Positions 1 through 9,142 of a stretch of DNA of 38,843 nucleotides are shown in pieces. The DNA is from Planctomycetaceae bacterium (GTDB lineage Bacteria > Planctomycetota > Planctomycetia > Planctomycetales > Planctomycetaceae). The stretch is taken from the NCBI GenBank assembly GCA_021732415.1, contig JAKFVC010000098.1:1-38843 (forward strand), written 5' to 3'. The notes under the pieces were generated by a model, which saw nothing but the letters and a program-made list of their open reading frames with translations, had not been told where the DNA came from and did no database searches. Each line of letters begins with the position of its first letter. The stretch's first letter is position 1. The position numbers and the translations under genes are program-made.

Positions 1-2
1 GG

Positions 3-32
3 CCCCTCTCCCCGGAGTACCAGGGCGAGGGG
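3..32. repeat. Short GC-rich inverted repeat at window edge
   Basis: Ten-base arms (3-12 and 23-32) pair with one mismatch around a 10-base loop. It lies far upstream of infB and could be the tail of an intergenic repeat or a terminator of a gene left of the window. No T-run follows, so the terminator reading is weak. Confidence 0.4.
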
Positions 33-448
33 AGCTAGGATCAGAGACATAAATTCGGTAATAACCAAACGCAATAATTGAGGATGTGAATCAAAAACAA
101 CTGAACGGTAGCTGGACGACGTGTAACGGCTGGTAAAGTGTGACAGACGGTAGAAACTGCTGGAACGGTGCAGAATTGTCCCCCGTGTTCGACGGGGTTG
201 GGCAGCTGGCCATTCCAATTTCGACTATAATTTGTCATCGGGACAAGAACCTGTGTCGGCGCCAATTACGGCAATGGTAACGGGGCTGCGACTCACGGTG
301 AGGCGCAGTGTGGGACAATTGAAAAATCCCGCTAAACTGTTGGTTTGGGTTTCGAATCGCGCTAAATATAGGTGGGCCACGGTGCCTGCCGAGTGCGAAG
401 TTCAGTCCCGAACCGATTTCGTTACCGACATCTCACGGAGACTTCGGC
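33..448 (+). other. Gene-free leader region upstream of infB
   Basis: I see no convincing gene here. Short open frames cross it, but none has a recognisable product and one runs into infB in another frame. A small perfect hairpin with 6-bp arms and a 5-base loop lies at 181-197, just upstream of a TATAAT box at 226-231. The region therefore most likely holds the infB promoter and a leader of about 210 nt. Confidence 0.4.
198..231 (+). promoter_or_regulatory. Possible sigma70 promoter for infB
   Basis: A perfect TATAAT -10 box lies at 226-231. The best -35 candidates (TTGGGC at about 198-203) are poorly spaced, so only the -10 element is persuasive. It points toward infB, about 215 nt downstream. 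Confidence 0.3.
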
Positions 449-3433
449 TTGCAGAAGATTCGTATCTTCGCTCTGGCGAAAGAGCTCAATATGGACAGCA
501 AGGACCTCATTGAGGCGTGCGCCAAGGTTGGCGTCATCCTCAAGAATTCGGCCCTTGCGAGCATCTCGCCTGAAGAGAAAGACAAAGTTCTCGATTACCT
601 CAAGCAATCGAGCGGTACGAGCGCGCCGGCGACCAAAGCGGTGGCTGTGCCCCCTGTGCGCGAAGTGGTTAAGAGCTTCGACAAGCCGCTCCAGAACTTG
701 ATGGCCTCGCGTCCGCAACCCGCACGTCTCGCTCCCAAGCAGCGTGTCGCCGGCGGAGACGTGGATCATGACGACGATTCAACCGTCGCCGTGGCCACAG
801 CGGAGGCACCGCCCGAAGTTCCGACCCAGACGGAATCAGATTCCTACACGGGCACGACCGAAGAGCAGATCGTTTCGACGACGGCGACGACAGCCGCGGA
901 GACTCTGGTCGCACCGGTCGTCGAATCTTCGAGCACCACGACTCCTCTCGCTTCGACCACGAGCGCCGACGAGTCGAAAGCCGGCGACGCCAGCGTCATT
1001 CAGGACGTTACCGATCTTCCGGCTGACGAGACCGCTGGTGACGAAGGAGCAGTTGAGCCCGAGGAGATCGCGGAAGGCGAATCCGCGACCGGCCTGCCGG
1101 TCAAGCGCGGGAACCCGTTGCGGCGCGATGACTACATTGCCCCGGCTGGTGGCCGTCGTCCCGTTTACAACATGAAGCCACAGGGGACTGTGGACATGTC
1201 GAAAGCGGCGAACGATGCTGCCAATTTGAAGAAGGGGCCCAAGACGCGGCCCGGTCCCAACCTGCCGACGTTTGCGCCGATGCCCGAGTTCCGCGGTCCG
1301 ACAATCGCTCCGCAGCCGGCTGCTCAGAAGCCGGATATGAAGCTCCCCACCGGCACGACGATCAATGACGTCAAGCCGTTGGCGCAAATGCTGCAAAAGC
1401 ACAAGGGTCACCCGGAAACAAAGAAGCCCGGCGACGACAAGGCCGTGCCCCGCAAACGCGGTGTGCTGACGCTTGAGGAAGAGATTGAGCAAAACAAGGC
1501 CAAGGGAGCCAAGGCCGGCGTCAAGGGCGGAGCTGGTCTGGAAGACAGCCGCAAGGCACGGCAGGCGAAGCGTGGCCGCGAAGTCGAAGGCGAAGACGAA
1601 CGTGGATTCGGCAGGTTCAAACCCGCTCGAAAGCACAAGTCGTTTACCGCCCCCATTAAGACTTCTGCCGAGATTGAATTGCCGATCTCGATCCGCAGCT
1701 TGTCCGAATGCATCGGACGTCCCGCCAAGGATCTGCTCAAGATTCTGTTCATGAGCAATCCCAGTGTCGCCACCAACATCAATTCGCTCATTGATGAGGA
1801 TCTGGCGATTGAGCTGGCGTTGGAAGTGGGCGTTGATCTGTCGATTCGCCGCGAACGCGACTTGGAACAGGAACTCTTCCAGGAAGAGGAAGATGAGGGA
1901 TCTGTGGAAGGAGCCGTTGCCCGACCGCCAATTATCACGATCCTGGGTCACGTCGACCACGGTAAGACGACGCTGCTCGATACGATCCGCGGGGCTCATG
2001 TGGCCGCCGGAGAAGCGGGTGGTATCACTCAGCATATCGCTGCTTATCAGGTCGAAAAGAACGGTCACAAGCTGACCTTTGTCGATACGCCAGGCCACGC
2101 CGCGTTTACCGAAATGCGTGCCCGTGGAGCCAACGTCACCGACATCATCATCCTCGTCGTCGCAGCCGATGACGGTGTGATGCCGCAAACTGCGGAAGCG
2201 ATTGCCCACGCCAAGGCCGCCGGTGTGCCGATCATCGTGGCACTCAACAAGTGCGACTTGCCTGGCCGCAACGAGCAGAAGGTGCTGCAAGAACTCGCTC
2301 GCTACGAAATCATGCCTGCCGAATGGGGTGGCGATGTCGAAGTGGTGCGAACATCCGGCTTGACCGGCTTGGGTATCGACAAGTTGCTCGAGACCTTGTT
2401 GCTGACTGCCGAATTGCATGAATACAAGGCCAGTCCCGATGCACCCGCCGCCGGTGTGTGCCTGGAAGCCTTCCGCGATGAAGGTCGCGGTACGGTGGCC
2501 TGGTTGATGGTGCAACGCGGCACGATGAAGATCGGCGACATGTGCGTCTGCGGTGAGTCCGTCGGTCGTATCCGTAATATCTACAACGACCAGGGTAAAG
2601 ACATCACTTCGGCTGGCCCTTCGACTCCGGTCAAGGTGTCTGGCCTGGACGTGGTCCCGAGTCCCGGAGACAAGTTTGTCGTCACGGCCGATGCGGATGC
2701 CGCTCGTCAGCTGGCTGATGAACGCCGCATCAACGAGCGGTTCACGTCCCTGGCCTCCAAGGTCAAGACGCGCACGCTCGAAGATGTGCTGGCCATGGTC
2801 AAGGGAAGTGCGATCCGCGATCTGCCGTTGATCATCAAGGCCGATTCACCAGGTTCTCTCGAAGCACTCCGGCATGAACTCGGCAAGTTCGAGCATCCGG
2901 AAGTTCGAGTGAAGGTCGTACACGACGGCGTCGGTGGCGTCAACGAGAGCGACGTCTATCTGGCCGGAGCAACGGGTGCCGTCATCATTGCCTTCCATGT
3001 GATTCCTGAAGATCGAGCCAAGATTCTGGCCGAGCGTGAAGGGGTCGAGATTCGGCAATACCAGATCATTTACGAAGTCATCGATCACATTAAGCTCGCC
3101 CTCGAAGGCCTGCTGAAGCCGGAACTGCAACAGGTGGCGACAGGTCGGGCACTCGTGCTGCGTACCTTCTTCATCAGCCGTGTCGGTGGCACGATTGCCG
3201 GTTGCCGCGTGTTGAACGGAGCGATCGAACGGTCGAACCGGGTCCGCGTCATCCGCGATCACCGCGTGTTGAACGAATACAGTATTGGCTCGCTGAAGCG
3301 TGAAAAAGACGACGTCAAGGAAGTCCGCGAAGGATTCGAGTGCGGTATCCGTCTCGACAACTTCAACGATGTGAAAGAGGGAGACTTGTTCGAAGCCTAT
3401 CGAATCGAAGAGGTAAAACGGACGTTGAGCTAA
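449..3433 (+). CDS. infB: Translation initiation factor IF-2
   Basis: This is the GTPase that brings initiator fMet-tRNA to the 30S subunit and promotes subunit joining. The 994 residues have the usual order. A first IF2_N domain (residues 1-52, [13 protein letters not shown]) is followed by a long low-complexity linker rich in Thr, Pro and charged residues (about 60-390), a second IF2_N segment (about 407-465), the G domain, and the C-terminal beta-barrel and fMet-tRNA-binding domains ending at [10 protein letters not shown]-domain motifs are G1 GHVDHGKT (500-507), G3 DTPGH (546-550) and G4 NKCD (600-603), all intact. The start is a TTG at 449; a GGAG sits at 437-440 at good spacing and the first IF2_N domain begins at once, so no ATG start fits better. 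rbfA follows on the same strand, as in many bacteria. No nusA is visible upstream within the window. Confidence 0.97.
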   Translation: MQKIRIFALAKELNMDSKDLIEACAKVGVILKNSALASISPEEKDKVLDYLKQSSGTSAPATKAVAVPPVREVVKSFDKPLQNLMASRPQPARLAPKQRVAGGDVDHDDDSTVAVATAEAPPEVPTQTESDSYTGTTEEQIVSTTATTAAETLVAPVVESSSTTTPLASTTSADESKAGDASVIQDVTDLPADETAGDEGAVEPEEIAEGESATGLPVKRGNPLRRDDYIAPAGGRRPVYNMKPQGTVDMSKAANDAANLKKGPKTRPGPNLPTFAPMPEFRGPTIAPQPAAQKPDMKLPTGTTINDVKPLAQMLQKHKGHPETKKPGDDKAVPRKRGVLTLEEEIEQNKAKGAKAGVKGGAGLEDSRKARQAKRGREVEGEDERGFGRFKPARKHKSFTAPIKTSAEIELPISIRSLSECIGRPAKDLLKILFMSNPSVATNINSLIDEDLAIELALEVGVDLSIRRERDLEQELFQEEEDEGSVEGAVARPPIITILGHVDHGKTTLLDTIRGAHVAAGEAGGITQHIAAYQVEKNGHKLTFVDTPGHAAFTEMRARGANVTDIIILVVAADDGVMPQTAEAIAHAKAAGVPIIVALNKCDLPGRNEQKVLQELARYEIMPAEWGGDVEVVRTSGLTGLGIDKLLETLLLTAELHEYKASPDAPAAGVCLEAFRDEGRGTVAWLMVQRGTMKIGDMCVCGESVGRIRNIYNDQGKDITSAGPSTPVKVSGLDVVPSPGDKFVVTADADAARQLADERRINERFTSLASKVKTRTLEDVLAMVKGSAIRDLPLIIKADSPGSLEALRHELGKFEHPEVRVKVVHDGVGGVNESDVYLAGATGAVIIAFHVIPEDRAKILAEREGVEIRQYQIIYEVIDHIKLALEGLLKPELQQVATGRALVLRTFFISRVGGTIAGCRVLNGAIERSNRVRVIRDHRVLNEYSIGSLKREKDDVKEVREGFECGIRLDNFNDVKEGDLFEAYRIEEVKRTLS

Positions 3434-3457
3434 GTAATTTCGATTGACCACGACGCC

Positions 3458-3526
3458 GTAGCGGAATCTCGCAAGAGTTCCGCTGCGTTACCGTAGATCA
3501 GCGGAACTCTTACAAGATTTCGCTAC
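3458..3526. repeat. Inverted repeat between infB and rbfA
   Basis: Arms of 28 bases (3458-3485 and 3499-3526) match at 25 positions around a 13-base loop and carry GTAGCG at the outer end and GTTCCGCTG at the inner end. It could fold into a long hairpin in the infB-rbfA transcript. It looks like a dispersed intergenic repeat rather than a terminator because no T-run follows. Confidence 0.75.
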
Positions 3527-3601
3527 TCACGGCTCAACATCATCCATTAACAACTAATTCGATTCCTCAATTCGCAGACAGAATTCTAAGTACACAACCG
3601 C

Positions 3602-4165
3602 ATGACTACTCGACGTACAGCCCGTGTGAATCGCGCCATTCAAGAGGCGGTCAGCACGGCCGTGCTGTTTAAAGTGAAGGACCCCCGGGTCAAGAACGTA
3701 ACTGTCCTCAGGGCCGAGGCAACGGAAGATTTACGGCAGGCGAAAGTCTACGTGACAGTGATGGGCGACGAAAAACGCCAGGGCCTCACCATGAAGGGCC
3801 TCACTGCCGCACGGGGATTTCTCCAGTCCAAAGTTGCCGAACGCTTGATGACGAAGCAGACTCCGATATTGACTTTCGTCCTGGATAAATCCATCAAGCT
3901 CGACGCCGCGGCCGAAGCAGCTCTCAATAAGCTGTTTCCGGTCCCCCCCGCAATCACTTCGGATGATTTGGCAGACGATGAAGATTTCGATGACGATGAT
4001 GACTTCGCCGACGACGAAGACGGCGAAGAAGATGACAACGAAGATGACGACGACTTCGATGATGAAGACGACGATGACTTCGAAGACGACGACGATGAAA
4101 ATGATGATGACGAGGCTGAAGAAGCAGAACTGGAAGAGCATGAGCAGCTCCCCAAGGATGAGTGA
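3602..4165 (+). CDS. rbfA: Ribosome-binding factor A with long acidic C-terminal tail
   Basis: RbfA binds the 30S subunit and acts in late 16S rRNA maturation, including cold adaptation. Residues 1-118 form the KH-like RbfA domain: the N-terminal helix TTRRTARVNRAIQEAV, then KDPRVKNVTVLRAEATEDLRQ and a C-terminal segment around TPILTFVLDKSI. Bacterial RbfA is usually about 110-130 residues. This one has 187, and from about residue 122 to the end it is nearly all Asp and Glu. The ATG at 3602 starts the canonical N-terminus. It lies 168 bp behind infB, matching the common infB-rbfA order. The tail is encoded by GAT/GAC/GAA-rich DNA that creates long shadow frames on the other strand. Confidence 0.93.
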   Translation: MTTRRTARVNRAIQEAVSTAVLFKVKDPRVKNVTVLRAEATEDLRQAKVYVTVMGDEKRQGLTMKGLTAARGFLQSKVAERLMTKQTPILTFVLDKSIKLDAAAEAALNKLFPVPPAITSDDLADDEDFDDDDDFADDEDGEEDDNEDDDDFDDEDDDDFEDDDDENDDDEAEEAELEEHEQLPKDE

Positions 4166-4334
4166 AGCAACAAGCCCCGGGCAACTTGAAGACCATGACA
4201 GCTTGGCATTGACTGGATGAGACTTCTCATTCGGTCCACCGTGCGGTAAGAAGAGTCAGCCGGTTTGACTTACTTGCCGCGATTCCTGGTCTCAAGCCAC
4301 AAATCTGTTTCCACACCCGTTGAAGACACGCATT

Positions 4335-5471
4335 ATGGCCGCTGCTCCCCGTCTGAAACTTGCTGACAAGCAGGAAATCTATAAGAAGCTGCTCACCGGC
4401 TTGAAAAAGCGGTATACGGCACTTCCCAAGCCGCCGGAACTTCCCGTTCTGGAGACCATGCTATTTGCGGTCTGCCTGGAGAACGCCACCGTCAAGGACG
4501 CCGACGCGGCCTACAAGCGGATGCTGGCAGCCTTCCATGACCTCAACGAGATCCGCGTCAGCTCAATCGACGAACTGGAAGTCGTCTTCCAGGGGATGAG
4601 CGATACCGACTGGCGAGCCTCCCGCATCCGGGGCATCCTGAGCTACGTCTTCGAAGCCAATTACTCCTTCGAGTACGAAGGTCTCAAGCGGAAGACTCTC
4701 GAACTGGCGACGAAGCAGCTCTCCAAGATCAAGGAACTGACCCCGTTCATCCGCGACTACACGCTGCACGCGGCTCTCGGCGCACACCTGATTCCTCTGG
4801 ATGCTGCCCAACTGGCCGTCCTGGAATTCCTGGACCTGCAAGCCGAAGGTGGCGGTGCTGAGCACACGGCCGAGTCGATGCGTCCCCTGGTTCGTAAGGC
4901 GGAAGGCTCTGAGTTCTGTAGCTTGCTCCGCGAATTCTCGCTCGACGCGAAGTTCCGCCCGCAGTTCGGAATCGTGAAGCAGACCCCGGTCAATGAAGGC
5001 GCAACGCTGCCGCCAGCACTCACTCGTCTGGATCGACTCCTGAAGGGCGATACGATCAAGTGGGAAGGTGGCCAGCCACGCAAAGCCACTCCCGAGAAGA
5101 AGCCGACCGACAAGAAGGCCGCAGCCGCTCCAGCTCCCGCCCCCAGCAAGAAGGCCGAGCCTGTCGCCGCCAGCAACGCCAAGAAACTCAAGCCAGCAGC
5201 CCCGGCTCCCGCCCCTGTGAAGGCCGCAGCCAAGCCGGCGCCGGCCAAGCCCGTCGTTGAGGTCAAGCCGCCAAAGCACGCCGCACCAGCAGCCAAACAG
5301 GCCAAGGTCGAGGCTCCCAAGAGCAAGCCCACAGCCCCGGCGGCGGCAGCAAAGAAGCCCGCTCCCAAGAAGCCAGCAGCCCCGGCGCCGAAAGTGGCAG
5401 CCAAGCCAGCGCCTACTCCCAAATCAGCGGCCAAATCTGGCAAGAAGCATCCGGCCAAGTCCGGTAAGTAG
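4335..5471 (+). CDS. Helix-hairpin-helix (HhH-GPD-like) protein with histone H1-like Lys/Ala/Pro tail
   Basis: Residues about 10-190 resemble the endonuclease III/HhH-GPD fold: KLLTGLKKRY, LPVLETMLFAVCLENA, an HhH-like stretch around LTPFIRDYTLHAALGA, and IPLDAAQLAVLEFLDL in place of the family's VDxHV segment. The usual catalytic Lys of the HhH (LPGVGxKTA) is not evident and no [4Fe-4S] Cys cluster follows, so glycosylase activity is doubtful; a DNA-binding role is an inference. From about residue 245 to 378 the protein is almost only Lys, Ala and Pro (KPAPKKPAAPAPK-like), like histone H1 and bacterial nucleoid-protein tails. I chose ATG 4335 (GAAG nine bases upstream) over an in-frame TTG at 4320. 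It probably belongs to the infB-rbfA transcription unit. Confidence 0.75.
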   Translation: MAAAPRLKLADKQEIYKKLLTGLKKRYTALPKPPELPVLETMLFAVCLENATVKDADAAYKRMLAAFHDLNEIRVSSIDELEVVFQGMSDTDWRASRIRGILSYVFEANYSFEYEGLKRKTLELATKQLSKIKELTPFIRDYTLHAALGAHLIPLDAAQLAVLEFLDLQAEGGGAEHTAESMRPLVRKAEGSEFCSLLREFSLDAKFRPQFGIVKQTPVNEGATLPPALTRLDRLLKGDTIKWEGGQPRKATPEKKPTDKKAAAAPAPAPSKKAEPVAASNAKKLKPAAPAPAPVKAAAKPAPAKPVVEVKPPKHAAPAAKQAKVEAPKSKPTAPAAAAKKPAPKKPAAPAPKVAAKPAPTPKSAAKSGKKHPAKSGK

Positions 5472-5752
5472 CTGACGGGCCAGGCGCGTGCGATCAGGCT
5501 CATCGTTGATCGAGACTGCATGTCATTTGCGAGGCGAATACAAGCCTGAAGCGCAAGCGAGTGCATCCACTCGGCAAATCTCTGGCAGTGCCCCTGAGCA
5601 CTCTTCGGCCAACATCTTCGACTCATGAAGATCTCTTCTCTCGCGTTCTGACCTCGTTTCGCTGGGCATCTCATGCTTCGACTTGAGTAAAACCGGTTGC
5701 CGCGAAGTCAAATTATTTTTCTAAACCATAAGCAAACTCACACCCATCACAG

Positions 5753-5780
5753 TTGACACGCTTGGACTCACCGCTAGAAT
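5753..5780 (+). promoter_or_regulatory. Strong sigma70 promoter for the bacterioferritin-associated ferredoxin
   Basis: A consensus -35 TTGACA (5753-5758) is separated by 16 bp from a -10 TAGAAT (5775-5780). Transcription would start near 5787, giving a leader of about 40 nt. The 280 bp between the upstream gene and this promoter hold nothing else I recognise. Confidence 0.75.
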
Positions 5781-5791
5781 GAATGGAGAAC

Positions 5792-5808
5792 TTGAGACTC
5801 AATCTCAA
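5792..5808 (+). promoter_or_regulatory. Candidate iron-regulator (Fur-like) operator
   Basis: The 17-bp dyad TTGAGA-N5-TCTCAA lies just downstream of the predicted transcription start, where a bound repressor would block initiation. Its half-sites equal those of the TTGAGAATNATTCTCAA form of the Fur box; the centre differs (CTCAA). The gene it precedes belongs to an iron-starvation-linked family, which supports the reading. No Fur-family gene is in the window. Confidence 0.45.
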
Positions 5809-5828
5809 CAACGACGGTGCAATCTGCT

Positions 5829-6077
5829 ATGGAACTGACGCTTCAAGCGCCCCGCCTGACAACCACCGAATGCTGCTCGACCTCTTCCGAGGCTGTGTCT
5901 GGAGACCGCGTGATCTGCCGCTGTCTGAACGTCACGGAATCCGAAGCCCAGACGGCGATCTCCGCATTTAATGTGGAATCAGTGAGAGAATTAGGCCGTT
6001 GTACCGGCGCCGGCAAAGGCTGCATGGCCTGCCACGGTCGCCTGCGATCGCTGATTAAGGCTCAGATGGGTCAGTAG
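5829..6077 (+). CDS. bfd: Bacterioferritin-associated ferredoxin (BFD-like [2Fe-2S] protein)
   Basis: BFD-like proteins carry a [2Fe-2S] cluster; in Bfd proper this passes electrons to the haem of bacterioferritin to release stored iron. The signature is complete: C30-R-C32, then a 32-residue gap, then C65-M-A-C68 in the family's CxC...CxxC pattern. The 82 residues include an N-terminal extension of about 25 residues before the domain. I start at ATG 5829; an in-frame GTG at 5817 is possible and neither has a good Shine-Dalgarno. It converges with bacterioferritin across a shared terminator, which supports the functional link. Expression is probably iron-controlled (promoter at 5753, dyad at 5792). 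Confidence 0.85.
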   Translation: MELTLQAPRLTTTECCSTSSEAVSGDRVICRCLNVTESEAQTAISAFNVESVRELGRCTGAGKGCMACHGRLRSLIKAQMGQ

Positions 6078-6121
6078 ACTTCGGTCAGTCGCAAATGCTG
6101 CACATGACTGAATCAAAACAA

Positions 6122-6150
6122 AAGCCCGACTGCTCTTAGCAGCCGGGCTT
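6122..6150. terminator. Bidirectional terminator between bfd and bfr
   Basis: AAGCCCGACTGCT pairs with AGCAGCCGGGCTT around a 3-base loop, with one A·C mismatch. Flanking A and T residues let it work for both converging genes. Confidence 0.8.
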
Positions 6151-6181
6151 ATTCATTGATGGCGCTCTACTCAGCCCATCC

Positions 6182-6667
6182 CTAGTGCGTCAGATCGTGC
6201 TCGCCCATCTGTGATTGCAGATAGTTCTGCAACCCAACCTGATTAATGAGGTCAAGCTGAGTCTCCAGCCAGTCGACGTGTTCTTCCGACTGCACCAGAA
6301 TCTGCTCGAGCATGTCGCGGCTGCCGGCATCCTTGACTTGCAGGCACAGGTGGATGGCCGCGTTATAGGCATCCACGCCGCCGCGTTCGAGAACCAGATC
6401 GTTCTCCAACTGTTCCTTGACATCAGCCCCGACCCGGATGACGTCGTACCGAGCGATCTCGGGCACGCCTTCCAGGAAAAGAATGCGGTCGATCAGCATT
6501 TCGGCATGCTTCATCTCGCCCATGGATTCGGCATAGTGCTTGGCACCGAGCTTCACCAAGCCCCAGTTCTGACACATCTTGGCCTGGCAGAAGTACTGAT
6601 TGATCGCGGTGAGCTCGATCGTCAGACCTCGGTTCAAAGCGTCGATAACTTGTTGATTCCCCTGCAT
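6182..6667 (-). CDS. bfr: Bacterioferritin
   Basis: Bacterioferritin forms a 24-subunit shell that oxidises Fe(II) at a dinuclear centre, stores it as mineral and binds haem between subunit pairs. The 161-residue length fits. Counting from MQGNQQVIDALN, the conserved positions fall exactly in place: E18, Y25, E51, haem ligand M52, H54, E94 and H130. The expected ferroxidase ligand E127 reads Ser (QSEEH), with Glu at 128 and 129. I use the ATG at 6665-6667, which has CGAGGC upstream at good spacing; a longer frame to 6745 adds an unrelated N-terminus. It faces the BFD gene tail to tail. Confidence 0.95.
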   Translation of the reverse strand: MQGNQQVIDALNRGLTIELTAINQYFCQAKMCQNWGLVKLGAKHYAESMGEMKHAEMLIDRILFLEGVPEIARYDVIRVGADVKEQLENDLVLERGGVDAYNAAIHLCLQVKDAGSRDMLEQILVQSEEHVDWLETQLDLINQVGLQNYLQSQMGEHDLTH

Positions 6668-7059
6668 GGTGGTTGCCTCGCAAAAGTGTGGTTGGGGTGT
6701 CGGGACACGCTGACGGACGCCATCAGGGGAGGGGCTGGTTGGCATCCCGAAGACTGGTCACGACAACGAAATAATCGTGGAGACGTCAGGCGTTCCACGC
6801 GATTGGCCGAGGGGGATTCTAGGCTGTCTCACAACAATCCGTCCACCACCCTCACACGACTTCCGGCCTGATTTCCGGAACTGACATCAGATTTCTTAAG
6901 TCTAGCAGAATTCACTGAGAATCGATCCCAAATCATCCTCCGTACGACTGGCGGGGAAAACCCCACGTGGGCCGTTTGGCTGCGTCTGCCGCCTCTAGGG
7001 GCTGTAACCCAGAACGCAGCGGGTCGCGGCCAAGGGTTGCCGAAAGCCCCACTAGTCCC
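6668..7059. other. Gene-free region between bfr and tRNA-Arg
   Basis: This holds the bfr upstream region and the approach to the tRNA promoter. On the minus strand a TAGAAT at about 6814-6819 could be the bfr -10 box, but no good -35 accompanies it. Open frames here are short, unconserved in appearance and overlap the tRNA or bfr, so I call no gene. Confidence 0.4.
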
Positions 7060-7087
7060 TTGACATTCCAGCCCCGGCGGATAAAGT
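7060..7087 (+). promoter_or_regulatory. Promoter of tRNA-Arg
   Basis: TTGACA (7060-7065) and TAAAGT (7082-7087) are spaced by 16 bp. The predicted start lies about ten bases before the mature tRNA 5' end. Confidence 0.7.
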
Positions 7088-7103
7088 TGGGGTTCAGACA
7101 CCG

Positions 7104-7177
<74 letters not shown>

Positions 7178-7183
7178 CTCAAG

Positions 7184-7220
7184 ATGCCACAAAGACTCAG
7201 GTCTGGTGGCATTTTTCTTT
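7184..7220 (+). terminator. Rho-independent terminator of tRNA-Arg
   Basis: ATGCCAC pairs with GTGGCAT, with an inner AGAC/GTCT stem, followed directly by TTTTCTTTT. Confidence 0.9.
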
Positions 7221-7470
7221 TCCAGCCGGTTCTATCTGGATATCATAGCGAAACCGCCCGAGCAGTGGCGTGCGGCCAGTTTTAATTGGCCATCTGTCCC
7301 ATTTTGCGTTTGGCGAATCAGTACGGCCCCTGTCGATTGCGGCCAAGGTTCGGTAGTATGCGGGTGTCGCACCTTGTCCACCTCTAACGTGAAAAATGCG
7401 CTCACGTCGTCGGTTCAACTTCTAATTGCTCTCCTTCCGCAACACGCTTGCTGCTCAGTCAGCTCTGTGG

Positions 7471-9084
7471 ATGAATCTCATGATGCGCATGCTTGCCGGA
7501 TGTGCGTGCTTCCTGATCCTGGGGATTGCGCTCGTTGCCGGAACCCGGCTGAATGACGATTGCAACCTGACGTTGCGTCTGACCGATGCGGAGACCGGGC
7601 AGCCGGTACCCGGATTGGTGCGCTTTCGCGACGGCGAGGGCGCTGGCAAGACGATCTCTATCTCGGAACTGTTTCCACGCAACTTGACTCCCGGAGTCGA
7701 ACAGCGAATCGACAACTGGGCGGTCATCGTCAAGCCGACTACGGTCAAGGTGCCGCGCGGGAAGCTGATCATCGAAGCGTTCTTCGGCCTGGAAACCGAA
7801 CGCGAGAAGGTCACGGTGGACTTGACCGGCAAGGCGGAACATTCCCTCACGGTGCCTCTAAAATTCTTCTATCGAGCCGCCCAACATGGCACTCGATCCG
7901 CGAACACTCATCTGCATCTCATGAAACTCACGCGCGAGGTCTCTGATCGCTATCTGCGCGAGATCCCCAAGGCGGACGGGTTGGATGTCTTGTTCCTCTC
8001 CTATCTGGAACGGGCAGAAGCACAGAAAGATTACATCTCGAATCGGTATACCCAGGCTGACCTCGACGAATTGACGCGGCAATCGGGAGTGGCGTTCGGC
8101 AATGGTGAAGAACATCGCCACAACTTTACGGCCCAAGGGCAGGGCTTCGGGCACGTGATGCTGCTGGATATCAAGCAGTTGATTCTGCCGGTCAGCATCG
8201 GGCAGGGGATCATGAAAACGGGGACTGATGGCTTGCCCGTGCAGCGCGGCATCGATCAAGCTCGCCGGGATGGAGCCACCACGATCTGGTGCCACAACGA
8301 TTGGGGTCTGGAAGACGTCCCCAATCTCGTGAGCGGACGCATCCACGCGTTGAATATCTTCGACGGCAACAAAGTCACCAGTTACAAACACAGTTTTTAT
8401 AGGTACTTGAACGCCGGATTGCGAGTTCCGTTTTCCACCGGCACCGACTGGTTCATGTACGATTTCGCCCGAGTCTATGTCCCCGCGGATCAATCTGTCG
8501 TCACGCCCCGCACCTGGCTGAAGAATCTGGCAGCCGGCCAGAGCTACATCACCAACGGCCCGTTTCTCGAATTGCGAGTCGCTGGTCGCAATCTCGGTGA
8601 GACGGTCAAGCTGGAGGCTCCGGGCGAAGTCGAAATCTCCGCCCGCGCGGTGGGTCGCCTCGACTTCGAACGGATCGAACTGGTTCAGAATGGCAAGGTG
8701 GTGAAGACTCAGGCCAGTCATTCCGAAGAGGGGCACTTCGTCGCCGACATGCGACTGCCGTTGAAGATGGACGCGTCAGGCTGGATCGCGCTGCGGCTGC
8801 CACCGCAACCAATCAAAGATGATCCCGAACTGGCCGCGCCCGTACCGCTCAATGAATTAGGACAGCCGCTCTTCGCACATACCAGCCCCGTCTATGTGGA
8901 AGTCGCCGGCCGCCGGATTTTCGATCGTGTCGTGGCTCAGTCCTTGGTCACGGAGATGGAACAATCCCTCGTGATGATCGACAAAGAGGGGCAATTCGCC
9001 GATCCCGAGGAAAAGTCCCGCGTCACCAGCGTCTATGCCGAGGGCATTGAAATCCTGAAGAAACAACTGGCCGCAGGCGAGTAG
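7471..9084 (+). CDS. CehA/McbA-type metallohydrolase (PHP-like), exported
   Basis: The family has a PHP-type metal-dependent hydrolase fold related to carbaryl hydrolases CehA and McbA; the natural substrate is unknown. The 537 residues start with a hydrophobic signal peptide or anchor (MNLMMRMLAGCACFLILGIALVAG). A beta-sandwich-like segment follows (about 30-140). Metal-ligand candidates are the HLHL pair after GTRSANT, GNGEEHRHNF, IWCHNDWG and STGTDWF. The C-terminal third has a beta-rich region (LRVAGRNLGETVKL). I chose ATG 7471, which begins the signal sequence at once, over an in-frame TTG at 7426; neither has a clear Shine-Dalgarno. It stands alone, with a long hairpin behind its stop. 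Confidence 0.8.
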   Translation: MNLMMRMLAGCACFLILGIALVAGTRLNDDCNLTLRLTDAETGQPVPGLVRFRDGEGAGKTISISELFPRNLTPGVEQRIDNWAVIVKPTTVKVPRGKLIIEAFFGLETEREKVTVDLTGKAEHSLTVPLKFFYRAAQHGTRSANTHLHLMKLTREVSDRYLREIPKADGLDVLFLSYLERAEAQKDYISNRYTQADLDELTRQSGVAFGNGEEHRHNFTAQGQGFGHVMLLDIKQLILPVSIGQGIMKTGTDGLPVQRGIDQARRDGATTIWCHNDWGLEDVPNLVSGRIHALNIFDGNKVTSYKHSFYRYLNAGLRVPFSTGTDWFMYDFARVYVPADQSVVTPRTWLKNLAAGQSYITNGPFLELRVAGRNLGETVKLEAPGEVEISARAVGRLDFERIELVQNGKVVKTQASHSEEGHFVADMRLPLKMDASGWIALRLPPQPIKDDPELAAPVPLNELGQPLFAHTSPVYVEVAGRRIFDRVVAQSLVTEMEQSLVMIDKEGQFADPEEKSRVTSVYAEGIEILKKQLAAGE

Positions 9085-9142
9085 CCACTCATGTTGATTC
9101 TTGACTGTAGGACGATCAGAATCAGATTCATGAAGAGGATTG

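Noticed and set aside
232-513. 93-codon frame before infB
   Set aside because: It overlaps the infB start in another frame and has no recognisable product or ribosome-binding site.
836-2515. 559-codon open frame on the minus strand
   Set aside because: It lies wholly antisense to infB, whose protein is unmistakable, and its residue mix is that of a GC-rich shadow frame.
7396-7425. Nine-codon leader peptide MRSRRRFNF with four Arg codons upstream of the CehA-like gene
   Set aside because: It ends just before the coding region and looks like an attenuator peptide, but there is no Shine-Dalgarno, no alternative hairpins and no arginine link to the gene.
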